Below, one piece after another: positions 23,907-35,571 of a stretch of DNA of 49,850 bases. Position numbers and translations under genes: made by a program. Below the pieces are notes generated by a model that was not told the origin of the DNA, did not search any database, and saw only the letters and a list, made by a program, of their open reading frames with translations. This DNA comes from Bigelowiella natans CCMP2755. Its lineage: Eukaryota; Cercozoa; Chlorarachniophyceae. Location: assembly GCA_000320545.1 (NCBI GenBank), contig ADNK01000980.1, forward strand, positions 1 through 49,850, given 5' to 3'. Position 1 is the stretch's first letter. Every line of letters starts with the position of its first letter.

Positions 23907-26900
23907 CTAATTTGCTGAGTTCCAGTACTGATTTTGAGGGATCTGTTGCTGGTCTGTGAAGGTGTTCTGTGTCATGTAGGGAGTAAAATTGTTCTGGCGA
24001 TAATTCTGCGATGGATTACTTCCCACCATTTGTACGTTTGATGGTTTACTCTCGACCAATTTGGAGCTCTGAGTGCTTGGAGCCGACATCTGAGATGTCG
24101 TCCAAGATGAACGATCAAAATTTCCGTGCGATGGAGTAGATTCACGAGGAGCACTGTTACCAGGATGTGTAGAGAGCTGTTTTGCGCCATTTGGAACATG
24201 TGGAAAGCCAGATTGAGGGGATGTATCTGAAACAGGCATTTGCACATTTTGAGCAGGCTGTTGTGATATCATTGGCCCTCCCCCCTGAGTTCCACGAGGC
24301 TGCGACTGGTAACCAGCTTTCCCGTCACCACCTGCAGAGCCATATTGTTCCTCATAATTTCCAGCAGCAGCAGCAGCAGCTGCTGCAGGGTTATGGAAAG
24401 ATGCAGGCGCTGCTGCAGTATGGTTGTAGTATCCATTTGGAGCGGGCTGGTAGAAGCCATGTGGGCTTCCTCGGAATCCGGGCTGCCCAAACTGTGGAGC
24501 ATACTGATAGTTGTTGTAGAAGTTATGAGGATAAGGATAGGGCACGTGGGCTGAATGCTGGAACTGTACAGCAGGTGCTCCCATTGCATAAGTCTGTTGA
24601 TTGAAAGGTGGTTGTGGCTGAAGGCCCTGTCGCTTGGGTCCAGGTCCAAATCCTCCACTTTTAGAAAAGCCCTGTTTGATTTGTCCCTTGTAGTTTCCTC
24701 CTCGCTGCGGATACTTCTGGTTATTGATGCCTCGACTTTGTTTGCCTCTTCCATTCTTTGTGGAGTTATCCATCTGAGGTGGTGTTTGTTTGGATCTTTC
24801 ATAGTTTCCATTCCCTTACTCGCTGATTTACCGCCTTGTTTACTGTACATGCGAGTTCGGGGGTTCTGTGGGCGTTGGTCTGTAGAGCCCCTCAGGTACC
24901 TTGGTTGTTGCATTTGATATTCTGCGAAATATGCCGGGTGCATTTGTGCAGTTGCTGCCCCTTCGTAGTAATTTCGTTCACCGCTTGGCATATAAGGATG
25001 CATGGTTGGGGCATAGTGCTGCTGTGTAGCATACATTCCCATGGTTTGATCTCCAGCGTTGGCCCTTCCAGCAGACTTTCCGACATGAGATGAGTGCTGT
25101 GCCATTGTCTGTTGCGGCATCGTTGGAGATATTCCTTCAGATACCCCTGTTGGTATTGTGTCACCCACAGTTTGTGTGCTCTGAGACGATGGTTGATTCA
25201 TCTCACCTTGGATTGGCATTCTTGACAATTCATTCTGAGATTCTTCTTCTTGCTGAGTTGAAGCTGCGGTTGAGTTTTGTTGAGTTTGGATAGGTTTTTC
25301 GGTTTGTGAGATTGGAGGAGAGGAAGACGATGATGAAGAGGGATCGGGTATTGTGTTGGCTTGGGTTCTTCGGGGGAGACTACTTTCTCCGTGTTTGCCT
25401 TCCCGTATTTCCTGCCTTGCAGAAAAGTTGGACATCTGGGCCTGCATGGAATCTGCTGCCGGACTTAAGCCGAACATTTCACTATTTTGAAGAAATTTAT
25501 TTTGGCCCTCGGCCTCGCCATCTTTCAATCCAAATACGATAGAATCTCCCTTAGCGCTTGTAACGTACGATGGCAAACTGACATTGGAGCCATTAGCGTT
25601 TGGCGGCTCACTGCGTTCCTGTACGCTCAATTTACTCATATCTGCAGCAACTTCCATTGGCTTTGTGAGAGTTGAAGATGGCAACTCCATGGAGACATTT
25701 TCTTCTTTCGGTGTTGGCCGACTTTCCTTAGGTCGCCATCTATTTGCAGGCATCCTATTCCCCATCGACTCCTTCTTTTTCCTTTGATTAGACCTTCTTC
25801 TTTCTTGGGGTTGCTGTTGCGGGAGGGCTTCAGCAGCAGGTTTTGATTCCCAGTCACCACTATTGGCACCGCCGGTAGTAGAGGTTGCAGGATCTGACGC
25901 TGATGGGGTTGCTGTCCATGATCCCCAAGGTTTTTCAGTTGTCGCCTTTTCTTCTCCCCAAGCAGCTTGAGCTGGTGTAGAGTTGAAGGCAAGTGTGGGT
26001 TGTTTTTCTGTGGATGCAGGTACAGGGGTGGTGGGATCCCAGTCATTTGCAGAGTTTTTGGATTTCTCTTCGAAGGAGGATTTTCCTTCGGACTTTGATG
26101 AGCTCTGCCAGAATTCTGGTGTTGGATCTGGTTCGGCTGCAGCTGGTTCAGGTTCTGGAACGGCCTGAGTCTTCTTTTTTCCCCATTGAGGATTAAATGC
26201 GGGGTTTCTCACTTGTGGAGTTTGTTGTTGTCCTGATGATGATGACCAATTCTTCCCACCTGTATCCTTCGATGAATTTGTAGCTGCGGAGACCTGCCCC
26301 TGTTTCGGAGTATTTTCTTTGTTGCTCTGATTTTTACCGGGGTTCGTTTTGTTATTTCCATAGTCTCTACGACGACCTCCACGGCCACCTCCTCTCCCGC
26401 TAACCGCACCGCCTCTACGTCCCCTTCCTTCTCCTCCTCTAGTTCGGGCTCGCCCACGACCGCGGCCTCGTCCTCGACCTCTATTTGGCATTGAGCGAAG
26501 CTTTTCATCCTGCATTAAGCGACAAATCAGAAGATTCTTTAAATTAATATTTATTTTTTACGCTCATCGGAGTAATGGCATTTTTTCAACATGAATTTCA
26601 GTTCCATATTAACAAAATAACTAATGGAGAGCTTTTCAGTGACCTTTTTTTTCCGGCTTTTGCCCCTTTTATCTACTGTTTCCCACGTATCAGGCTCGTG
26701 TTGGGTTCGACTATCTGAAATCATTGAAACGTAAGAAATAATACATGGAGCAAATGGCAACAGTTATGAAGAAGAGAATTTCATCTTGCGGACCTTGGAA
26801 GTAGTTTTCGATAGCCGCAATAATTGTGTTCCTGTCATAGTTGTATTTCGTGCACATGTCAACAGCCTCTTTTTTTTCAATGCCCCTAGTCCCCATGACC

Positions 26901-26938
26901 ATCTCGACCAGACTTTTTTGCTTTCTCGTGAGCTTCAT
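23907..26938 (-). CDS. UBA-RGG low-complexity protein, UBAP2L/Lingerer-like
   Basis: Likely an RNA-granule protein. In the animal UBAP2/Lingerer family a UBA-like domain is followed by RGG repeats and Q/N-rich disorder; plant GIP1-like proteins share the N-terminal fold. Exons: 26938-26794, 26714-26644 and 26509-23907. Residues about 5-48 form the UBA-like helix bundle (MVMGTRGIEKKEAVDMC, YNYDRNTIIAAIENYF). The linker PDTWETVDKRGKSRKKK resembles the family's conserved segment. Next come NRGRGRGRGRGRART and further RG repeats, then Ser/Thr/Gln-rich and Tyr/Pro/Gly/Asn-rich regions, with a terminal FHNPAAAAAAAAG tract and Gln/Asn tail. The frame breaks near 24813. Either one G is missing from a GGG run, or a 104-nt intron (24899-24796) with a weak AAG acceptor is removed. 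Both restore one frame of about 905-939 residues. Head-to-head with eIF4G. Confidence 0.8.
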
Positions 26939-27751
26939 CGTGTGATCTGTGTGGCTCCTTACGGCCTTTGTTGAAGCTGTTCGGAGTTTGGTTTTTCGTC
27001 ATGATTTTCTTTTGAAGAAAGACAAAAAGAAAACATCTTTGAATTATAAACAACGACAACAAAATATGAGAAAAATTAGGGAGAAATTTCTAGCCCTCCG
27101 CTCTTTTTTTTCTGGAATTTGATGACGATAAATCTTGCCAATTTCTGACGCATGAAACCTTTCTTCTTGCTGCATCCACAAAATCGCTTGCCATTGTGGG
27201 AGAGAGCGGGCTTCTACCTTTCCGCGAACCGCGTTTCGTAGATTTTTGTTTTTGCGAGCGCCTTTTCTTGTAAATCTCTCAGAGATCTCTGAATCTAACA
27301 TCCGCGTCCGGCAGACGGAGGCTTCGTCAATTAGTTTTAAAAACTCGCATCGCGCAAATAGTTCTACTGGAATATTAAATTGTGGCAAGTACTAACATAG
27401 AGACAACATAGTCTTGAAGTCGTAAATAATTAATGTAGAAATATTAAAGTCCTTTGTTTTATGTCTCTTCCTGAAATCCTCCCTTTCCCGCACCAGACCT
27501 GAATTCCAATTCCACCCCCCACGCTTCGTAATCCAAGTAAAATTTGCCTGGAGTGGAAGAAGGAAAGCGATATAAGACAGAGGAAAGGAAGAGGAACTGA
27601 GGTGAAAGAAATCGCCTCGTTGCCTTACTCTTCCTGAATAAGAAGGGATTCCTCCTCGCTCTTCAAACGTAAAGAAAGTTGAGGGCGAGAGAACGAAGTG
27701 AAAAGCCTAACGCGTAAGAGAAGTGCCGAAGGCGTCGCATTTTATCGTACG
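26939..27751. promoter_or_regulatory. Shared 5' gap between UBAP2L-like (-) and eIF4G (+)
   Basis: About 810 bp between divergent starts, free of CTAG repeats. GATATAAG at about 27569 is a possible TATA-like element for eIF4G. It also contains an unexplained minus-strand open frame (27044-27388). Confidence 0.45.
27044..27388 (-). CDS. Unidentified open frame upstream of the UBAP2L-like gene
   Basis: 114 codons without an ATG at the left end. The protein looks protein-like (LFARCEFLKLIDEASVCRTR, then basic SERFTRKGARKNKNLRN), and an AG acceptor lies just before it (TGTTAG). I recognise no family. It may be an exon of a small gene, a long 5' UTR segment, or chance. It sits inside a divergent promoter gap. 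Confidence 0.25.
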   Translation of the reverse strand: MPQFNIPVELFARCEFLKLIDEASVCRTRMLDSEISERFTRKGARKNKNLRNAVRGKVEARSLPQWQAILWMQQEERFHASEIGKIYRHQIPEKKERRARNFSLIFLIFCCRCL

Positions 27752-30700
27752 ATGAAAAGTGGAGATCATAATCCTAAAGGGAATGGACGCATGCACCATT
27801 CTACCCAAAATCAACATCAAGAAAGAAAGAAGCAGCAGTCATTCGTCCCGAGAGGTGCGGCAGGGGGGTTCTTGCACGCTAACCCTAATTCATTCCAGCA
27901 CATCCAATCGCGGCATAATGTGCAGAACATACAGCAATTTTACCAAGTTCCTGCCCAGCAACATCAAGTAAGGCACACAGGGTACACAATGTACCAAGGG
28001 CCTATGATGAGGAGTGCCCCTCCAGCCCAACATATCAAAAAGCAACCTGCAGCTGCACTAAGCAAACAGCACCCTGGAGCCGCACCAAGCAAGAAGACAC
28101 TTTCGAAATTGAATCACAAAGCGAAGGTGTTTGTCCCCAGATCTAAAAGGCCGGCTTCCATCGGCAAGCCAAATGTCCCGACACAGGTCCTTTATGTTTA
28201 ACAGCAGCACACGAATACAAAATACCTATAAGTGTAAACATAAACATAAGAGGGCAGATCTCCTAATGTATGTTACGGGGATGGGATATATACTTTTTAG
28301 GGTACAAAGAAACCAGTCCAGGGTACGCTGAATGCAAGCACTAAGCCCAACTCTAATCCCAACAACACTGCAACCAAGATTGCAGCTCCAAAGCCAACCA
28401 AGGCGAACGTTCTAAAATCGAACGGAAAGGTCAATGTTGTTAAAGTTCCTCCCCGAACACATTCTGCGCCACTCACCGAGCCGGTAAATAAATACTCGGT
28501 GAGGAAGAACGGAATGGGCACTTTCAAAACAGGTGCCCCAGCTGCAACGAGTACCATAGCACAAAAATCTACTGGTGGTTCCGTGCTAACTGAGGTGAAG
28601 GAGGTTAAGAGTAATGGGCAAGTAGATATGAAGGAAAAGAAAAAGGCTCAAGTGCAGCAGCAACCCAAAAATGGGAAAGACACGGTGACAGAGGCTTCGA
28701 AAGTAGTTAGGGAACAACCATCACCAACCGCCGTAATACAGGAGAAAGCATCGATAAAAAGAGGGGATGCTGCTGCTGATAAAGTGCAATCGAAAGAACA
28801 AGTTGATCCTAAAGATAGTGGTGCAGCTACAACGAAGAAAGACCCGAAATCTTCCCCAACCGGGCCACAAGTTCCTCAACCTCAATCACAACCCAAAGAA
28901 AAGGTAGAGATTACGACGTTGTATTATCAACATTTACTCATTTGCGGTATAGCTTTCAGACATAGTTGTACTACGTACAGCTATGAGAATGATTTCGAGA
29001 TAGAATACCTTGTCATGTTAGAAATTCAGGTAGACCGGGCGATCTACCCTTTACGTGATATTAATTCAATATGCATCAGCATCATCTTCATGACCACCAT
29101 CTTCATCATCATCACCATCGTCACCATCATCATTTGAATCATAACCTCCTCGTACTCGTAGGCACCGGAATCCAAAGCATCTCAACCTACCCGCACAAAG
29201 ACTAGGCCCCCTGGTCCTTACATCCCGCAACCTAAGCGCCAAACTGCTAAGCCACCTTCCTTGAAGACAGCACCAATGGGAGATGATGATGGTGCAGAAA
29301 CGGCAGAGAGCGCTGCCGCTGCTGCTGTCGGCGATGGCGACATTTCCCAGAGGGGCGACTCGTCATCATTAGAATCAAACAATTTGGGAGGACCGCGGAG
29401 TCATGGTAGCAGCAGCAGCAATGGTAGCAGCAGCAGCAATGGTAGTAGCAGCAGCAGCAAGGCGGAAATCAAGAGATACCAGCCTCGAAAATCTGTCAAC
29501 ACGGGGATGGCAACAGCAGGGAAGCCCGTGACCTACACCAGAGAAGATCTGCTGAAATATAAGGACGACAACGTAGCGATGCCCGAAGATTTCCCCCTTG
29601 TCGCTGACATCAGGGCAAAATTGAATGGAAGGGCAAAACAACACAATAATGCTCGAGACCGCAATAAAAATGGTCGGCATGATGGACGGTCGCAACGGAA
29701 TCCAAGAGACCGTAACAATCGTAGTGATAACCGTCGTCCACGGAGACAGGGTAACGGGGGCGGGAGAGCGACCATGTTCGCCCCTCCACCACTCATCCTC
29801 AAGAAGTCCGAAGACCGCTTCCGAGTAGGAACTGAAAAGGTGGAAAAGACAGATGAAAATGAGAAGACCGAGGCAGCCTTCCGCCGCGTGCTCAATAAAA
29901 TTTGCCCAGAAAACTTCCACACGATATTGGAGAAGGTGGTGTCAGGGACGGAGAAGGACCTGAATATCGATAATAAGGTCAAGCTGGATATGACTGCCAA
30001 CCTCACCTTTGAAAAGGCCATTGCAGAATCGGTGTTCTGCAGAACCTACGCCGAATTTTGCTGGAACCTCTTCGACAAATTAGGCAAATTCCATCCTGAG
30101 TCTGGTAAGAAATGGGATAAAACGCAAAACAATACCGGTGTCAAACCGTACGATTTCCGCAGGCCGATATTAGCACGGTGCCAGAAGGAATTTGAAGCAT
30201 ACACCAAGAAGGAAAATGCCGACTCAGAAGATGATAAGGATAAAAAAAGGAAGAGGATCCTGGGTACTATCAGGTTGATTGGAGAATTGTATATCAAGGA
30301 AATGATTAGTAATAACATTATCAACAGTTGCTGCCATGTCCTTATTGACGGAGGTAAACCTAAACCTGACTTTATCCAAGCTCTGTGCAAGCTCTTAGAA
30401 ACCATAGGCAAGAAAATGGAAGCGAAACAGCTTGCCTCGCTAAACAACATCTTCGAGACACTTAAAAAGCTCACTCAAGATCCCGCACTTGATTTCCGTC
30501 ATCGGTTCATGATTCAAGACACAATAGATCTGCGGAAAAACAAGTGGATCCCTCGCTTTAAAGAGGAGAAGGCCATGACGAAGAAGGAGTTTAAACAGAA
30601 AGAGGCACGGGAAGAGCAGGAGGCTAGGAATCGCGCTATGCATGGAAACAGTGGACGCAACAAGTACGGTCGCCAACCCCGTAACCACCACCAGTCAGGT

Positions 30701-30967
30701 GGTAGAGATCATAGAGGATCATCAAGCCGCAACAAGAACAACATGCGCGAAGACAATGAGTGGAGCACTGCTGGTGGCTCGGGCGCACGCATGCGGAGGG
30801 GAACATCTGACATACGGCTCAAAGACAAAGGCAGAGGAAGAAAGCTTATGCCCACACGATCTGGCATGAGCCGACAGAGGCTCGAACTTGCGTCAAGTAA
30901 TAAATACTCCTCCCTTTTACAGACAACCAAAAACAAGGACTCACCCACCACTACTACTACTACCAAG

Positions 30968-31002
<35 letters not shown>

Positions 31003-32174
31003 CAAGGTTACAACCAGTGCAGCAAAGAACCTCAGCCCTGAACAAGCAGAGAAGAAGATTGATGCATTCTTGGTTGAGTATTTTGCTGCTCGAGACAAGG
31101 GTGAAGTTATTCAATGTATAAGTGAATTGGGCGAGCCTCTCAAATTTGGTGGCAAAATCGTTGAGAAGATGCTCATGAACGCTGTAGAAAAGAAGGTATT
31201 GACTAATTGCTTCATCTTTGATATGTGCATGCAATTTGCCCTTTATGAACAACACAGAGAAGAGTAATTTTCATTTTATTCTTGATGGTGATGAAGCACA
31301 GATAATTATGCCCCGACCCAACCAAATACGGAAAATAATGGGTGTGATACAGTAGAAATCATCATCGGTGTTTTTGAAAGTTTTTGGAATCATCTCCAGG
31401 ATTATTTCATAAATCTGTATCGTGGTTTCATCCATCACCGTAACTAATGGTAGCCGCGGTGCGGTCAGTGAATTTGCACTGATGTTTGTAATAATACTGG
31501 TATGCAGGGCGGAAAAGATGTAATGGGCGGCCTCTTGAAGTATATCGTTAGCAAAAAAGTCATCGCAAAAGGAGATTTGGAGACTGGGTATTGTGTAACG
31601 TATCTTCTTTTGGAGTAGTGGGGAGGGAGAGAAAATGTTTGATGAACTTCAGATTATAAAACTAAATAATCCCTAGATTGACTTAGTTGATCCCAGTGTT
31701 GTTATGATGTTATGCCGCACAGTCAGTTCTGCTTTATGATAAGCAATTTTGTTTTTTGGATGCACGCATCGTTGTCGGAATTGCCTTGATTTATGGATTC
31801 CTATAAACAAATAATTCCTCAGGTATACCGAAGTTTTGAAAAACGCAATTGATTTTTCTTGCGACAACCCAAACCTTTACTACATCATTGGAGATTTCTT
31901 CGGCCAGTTCGTCTGTGATGGTTCGGTAGATATATCATATATTACCGTGGAGGCTATGGAGAAGTACGATTTGCTAAATTATGGCGATGCCGGAAAGTTT
32001 GTGCTCTCAGTTCTAAAAAGTATTCGGACAGAGAAAGGCGAAGAAGCTTTCATTGAATGGTATAAGAAATCTGGTATGAAAGTTGCTTCTTTCATGAGGC
32101 CAAAAAGACGATCCACCTCGGACATTTTGGCAGAGTTCCAAAAAAGATCAGAGGTAGTAAGAGTTGTTAAGTAG
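27752..32174 (+). CDS. Eukaryotic translation initiation factor 4G (eIF4G)
   Basis: Scaffold that joins the cap-binding protein eIF4E, helicase eIF4A and eIF3 during translation initiation. Exons: 27752-28186, 28301-28903, 29162-31195, 31508-31587 and from 31823; phases agree, giving at least 1161 residues. The N-terminal third is disordered and Gln/Lys/Pro-rich. Around residue 471 YTREDLLKYKDD fits the eIF4E-binding consensus YxxxxL plus a hydrophobic residue. The MIF4G domain spans roughly residues 575-830 (FRRVLNKICPENFHTILEKV, ANLTFEKAIAESVFCRTYAE, RILGTIRLIGELYIKEMI). A poly-Thr tract follows. The MA3 domain is at about 975-1115 (KKIDAFLVEYFAARDKGEVI, GGLLKYIVSKKVIAKGDLE). The 3' end is open: the frame either stops at 32174 or splices at 32153 to an exon at 32566. 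I took the first ATG at 27752. Confidence 0.92.
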
Positions 32175-32565
32175 TTGTAGTGGTGGTGGTGGTGGTGGTG
32201 TAGTAGCAAGAGCAGTAAAGTGTGGAGATGAAGAAGAATTTCAGGAATGAAGAGAGCACTGACGTTTTTGTAGATAGAATCACTGGTGGTTTCAATGCCT
32301 TTGAAACTTTCAGCATACTCGTTAAGAAAAACTTGAGCTAGCACACCCCCCTCATGCTGCATAGCCATACTGAAATTATTTGTTGTTGAAATTAGTGGGA
32401 GGTTTTGATGTGCCTGGAGCCGTTGCTTTAATGTGAAAGAAACCCCTTTCTGTAAGTTTAATTAAGAAACGAGGATTTTTAGCCAATGATGAAGGAACAA
32501 TGAATCACCGCTTCTCAAATTCGATCTAGATAATGGACAGAAATTTTCTTTGAATATGGTCTCAG

Positions 32566-32842
32566 GTGGCTTATACGCCATTGGTGGTTATCTCGGTATC
32601 TCCTCAGACCCCTAATTTGGACGAAATTACTCAAATCGAATTGTTTTCCCTGCTCAATTCCTTGGCTCAAATCCAATTTGCAGCAAGAAGACCCTGTTGT
32701 GTTCATTTTGACTCAAGACAAATCCGACCGCACAGATCAAGTGCAAATTCTAAAATGCAACTTGCACCTTCAACTTGTGGATAATGAATTTATTTTCTAT
32801 TCATTAATGCAACTTACTAGAGAAGAGCTGGCTCTAGAGCAC
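32566..32842 (+). other. Possible alternative or terminal exon downstream of eIF4G
   Basis: Follows a TCTCAG acceptor and is open in two frames. One frame is in phase with the eIF4G donor at 32153 and stops at 32784. The other reads to 32842 and includes FILTQDKSDRTDQVQILKC. Neither matches a family I know. It lies at the left border of CTAG island 4, so it could also be 3' UTR. Confidence 0.3.
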
Positions 32843-34350
32843 TAGCGCTCTAATCGTGCACAGATAGCGTGCGTCATGCACGAACACGCATAGCTTCTAT
32901 GCGTCGATGCGCGCACAGCCTAGACAGCGCAACAATGATCCACAATGATCACGACTGTCCACTCTTGCAGTGGACCATGCTTTAGTGCAAACCAGCAAAG
33001 CCTTGGCTAGCTAGAGCCAATGATGCGATGGCACATCATCAAGTCTAGCTAGGAGCAGTGCAAACCAATCTAGGCACTACTAGACTAGAGCAATTTCCAG
33101 AATTGCGGCTAGCTAGACTGAAGGGGCTAAGCTTTTTGTGTTGTTGTTCTTGTCCAGTGCTGTCCTCTGCTCATGCTCACCGCGCGAGATGTGGCACAGG
33201 CGTGAGAGAGATCACATTATCTGTCCTGACGCACACACAAAACCAGCCGCCCCCGCCGGGCAACACAACGAAAAAAGAGCTTAAGTGAGCCATGGAGTGG
33301 GAGCCTGTATGCCACTTCGGAGAATATTAGTGACACGACGAGAGGTGGGGTCATTCCAATGAGGTGTCGATGGACGAAACGGAGACAAGACGTACTTTCG
33401 AACATGACAAAATCCATGCCATCCCTGCACAATGATGCTAGAATGCACTAGCTAGCAAGTGCAATGCAAATGCTGTCAACGCAAGAGACCAACAACACTG
33501 ACCATGCTGGCATGCTAGCATGTGCAAGCTAGCAAGTGCACACGTGTCTCTTGCTGCCTCCAGATCTAGCTAGCTATCTAGCTAGCTAGTCAAGAGCGAT
33601 TCTCCAATGTTTCCATTTTCAAAAATTTAGCCGCTAGCTGGCACGCTAGCACGGCAGCCCTCGACAGCTCCGTGCTTTCGCAGGCTTTGGTGCTGCACTG
33701 ATCAAACAGAAAGCGTTGCGTTGCGGGTGTTGCAAGAAAGTAGTGGAGATCATCCCCTTGTCCTGTACTACTAGACTTGTTAGCCTACGACACACAGTCC
33801 TAGTGTCTACATGTCGCTCATGCTAGCATGTGCGCCTTGCACAATTCTGGAATCGACTGTTCAAATTGCGACTGGACTAGCGGACTAGTGCAGCGTAGAG
33901 CCATGCTAGCATGCATGTTGACACTGCTACAGACTAGAGCATGGCAACACTCACATGCCACACAACTCTAGAACTAGTACGTGGACATGCGTGTAGCATG
34001 CATGTGCTGACTAGATGTATCTAGAGATCTAGAGACGATGACCAGATCGATGAAGAAGCCAGCAAACCTCGATCTATACCTAGCTAGCTAGCTGTCAAAT
34101 GATTCGATCGAAAAGCACCGCCAGTTCATTGCCCATTTGCCAAGTTAACACGGTGACAATGAGGAACAAGGAAGCGAGCTAGACTAAGAGACGCTGTGCA
34201 GCAGTCAAAAAATGCTACTGCTGCGCTCATGCTACACTAGATAGCTAGCATGCCATGCAGTCGCATCATGTGCAATGAACATTGGTTGGGCACCCTGTTA
34301 ACACTAGCGTAGCGAGTTCATGCATAGCTAATGAGACACATTACATTCAT
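32820..34350. repeat. CTAG island 4 (between eIF4G 3' end and LSm2)
   Basis: Non-coding block with many GCTAGC, ACTAG and GCATGC words. Three exact copies of CATGCTAGCATG lie at 33511-33522, 33819-33830 and 33902-33913, the highest density in the window. A segment at 33261-33427 is not CTAG-like and is an inverted copy of 34953-35110. Confidence 0.85.
33261..33427 (+). repeat. Inverted dispersed repeat, copy A
   Basis: Matches the reverse complement of 34953-35110 along its whole length, with about ten substitutions and two insertions (4 nt and 5 nt) in this copy. It keeps the ATG of the open frame in copy B, but the insertions disrupt the first part of that frame. It is embedded in CTAG island 4 and differs from it in composition. 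Confidence 0.9.
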
Positions 34351-34637
34351 GAATCTAAAATTTGACAAGTATGCATCTGGCGATCTAATCGAGCTGAATA
34401 ATAGATTGATACTGTCTTCACAATGATCATGTTAAAATACAAGTTATATATTATGCGCCTAATTGTCTTTAGTAATACGTTTCGGCGTCAACACACTGAA
34501 GAAGAAACGCTATTGCATTGGTATTTTTAGACATAGATTCGGAGTTCTGCATTTCATTGTTTCCCGCCTCTCGGTATAATCACAACTATGTCCTTCTTTT
34601 TCAAAATTTTGCTTCCTATTCTACAATTATCTTGAAG

Positions 34638-34859
34638 AATTTTCCCTCTATGGATGAGAAGAAAATTGATGTGAACGAGATTATCCTTTTGCAATCTCCT
34701 CTTGAACAACAGCACAGTATCGTCCGGATTTACAAACGCTTTGTAGAGAGATCCATGAAATGCATCTCTTACTCGAAGCTCTATACTGCTTATACTGCTT
34801 TCCTGAAGAAGATATTACAGGTCAAAGTTGTTTTATCAAAAAGCGATAAAATAGATTAA
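34638..34859 (+). CDS. Unidentified open exon-like frame
   Basis: Begins after a CTTGAAG acceptor and reads protein-like sequence: FPSMDEKKIDVNEIILLQSP, then IVRIYKRFVERSMK and YTAFLKKILQ. It reaches a GT donor at 34824 or a stop at 34859. Short open segments at about 34470-34510 and 34538-34576, also bounded by AG and GT, could be upstream exons, but I could not join all phases. I know no matching family. It could be the remnant of a gene broken up by island 4. Confidence 0.3.
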   Translation, partial: NFPSMDEKKIDVNEIILLQSPLEQQHSIVRIYKRFVERSMKCISYSKLYTAYTAFLKKILQVKVVLSKSDKID

Positions 34860-35079
34860 TTTCAAGGCCAGTTACTTTTTCATGCGTAGCGTTTTTTTCT
34901 TCCCCCGTTCCAACGACGCGCTTAACCTTCTTGCTTGGTTTGTGTTCAGAAACAGGGATAGTATGGATTTTGTCATATTCGAAAGTACGTCTCCGTTTCG
35001 TCCATCGACACCTCATTGGAATGACCCCACCTCTCGTTGTATTACTAAAATTCTCCGAAGTGGTAGGCTCCCACTCCAT
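34822..35079 (-). CDS. Hypothetical 85-residue ORF in inverted repeat copy B
   Basis: Starts with ATG inside copy B of the inverted repeat (MEWEPTTSENFSNTTRGG, then MRCRWTKRRRTFEYDKIH), very Arg/Lys-rich. It has no recognised domain. Its 3' part overlaps the plus-strand frame at 34638-34859 antisense, so at most one is likely real. The frame is broken in copy A. Confidence 0.25.
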   Translation of the reverse strand: MEWEPTTSENFSNTTRGGVIPMRCRWTKRRRTFEYDKIHTIPVSEHKPSKKVKRVVGTGEEKNATHEKVTGLEINLFYRFLIKQL

Positions 35080-35110
35080 GGCTCACTCAAAGTCTTTTTT
35101 CGTTGTGTTG
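34953..35110 (-). repeat. Inverted dispersed repeat, copy B
   Basis: 158 nt; the reverse complement aligns with 33261-33427. It lacks the 4-nt and 5-nt insertions of copy A. The two copies are about 1.5 kb apart in opposite orientation, flanking the right half of CTAG island 4. Confidence 0.9.
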
Positions 35111-35571
35111 GCTGTGGAAGCGGGGCAGCTCATCTACGTTTGGACTCTGCTCAGCGTTTAATGCATGACGCTTGATGCAAATCACATGTATTCCTCATAT
35201 TTCCTGTGGCTCATGGTGTTTCGATGGAGAAGCACTCTCAAGAATCTCCGAATTCTTCAGACAATTAATGAGCAATGCTAGACGGAACAATGACATTTTT
35301 GTCATTCATTATGCAAATGATCCTTGACGCAAAAGATAAAATAAAAATATTTTCGCATTTCCCCTAAAATATAAGTAATTTAAAGGATAATTGATTGTCG
35401 TATTTACCTTTTCCAGTGCTTTTCTCCAGAAATCTTCGCCTGAAACTGCGCACAAGTTCCTGTAGGAGGAGGGGAGACAGAATGGTCGCTAATCGAAACA
35501 CCTCCCTTTTCCCATTTGTTAATATCGTCCCCGACAGGGCCAGGAGGAGAGAAATTTGTATCTAGTGAAAA

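Noticed and set aside
24182-25787. Several plus-strand ORFs of 60-140 codons
   Set aside because: They are antisense shadows of the UBAP2L-like coding exon, Cys/Leu-rich as expected from reading Gln/Gly/Ser codons backwards.
31196-31267. Continuation of the eIF4G reading frame past 31195
   Set aside because: Reading through gives a stop at 31267 and breaks the MA3 domain; splicing at 31195 to 31508 restores the MA3 sequence in phase.
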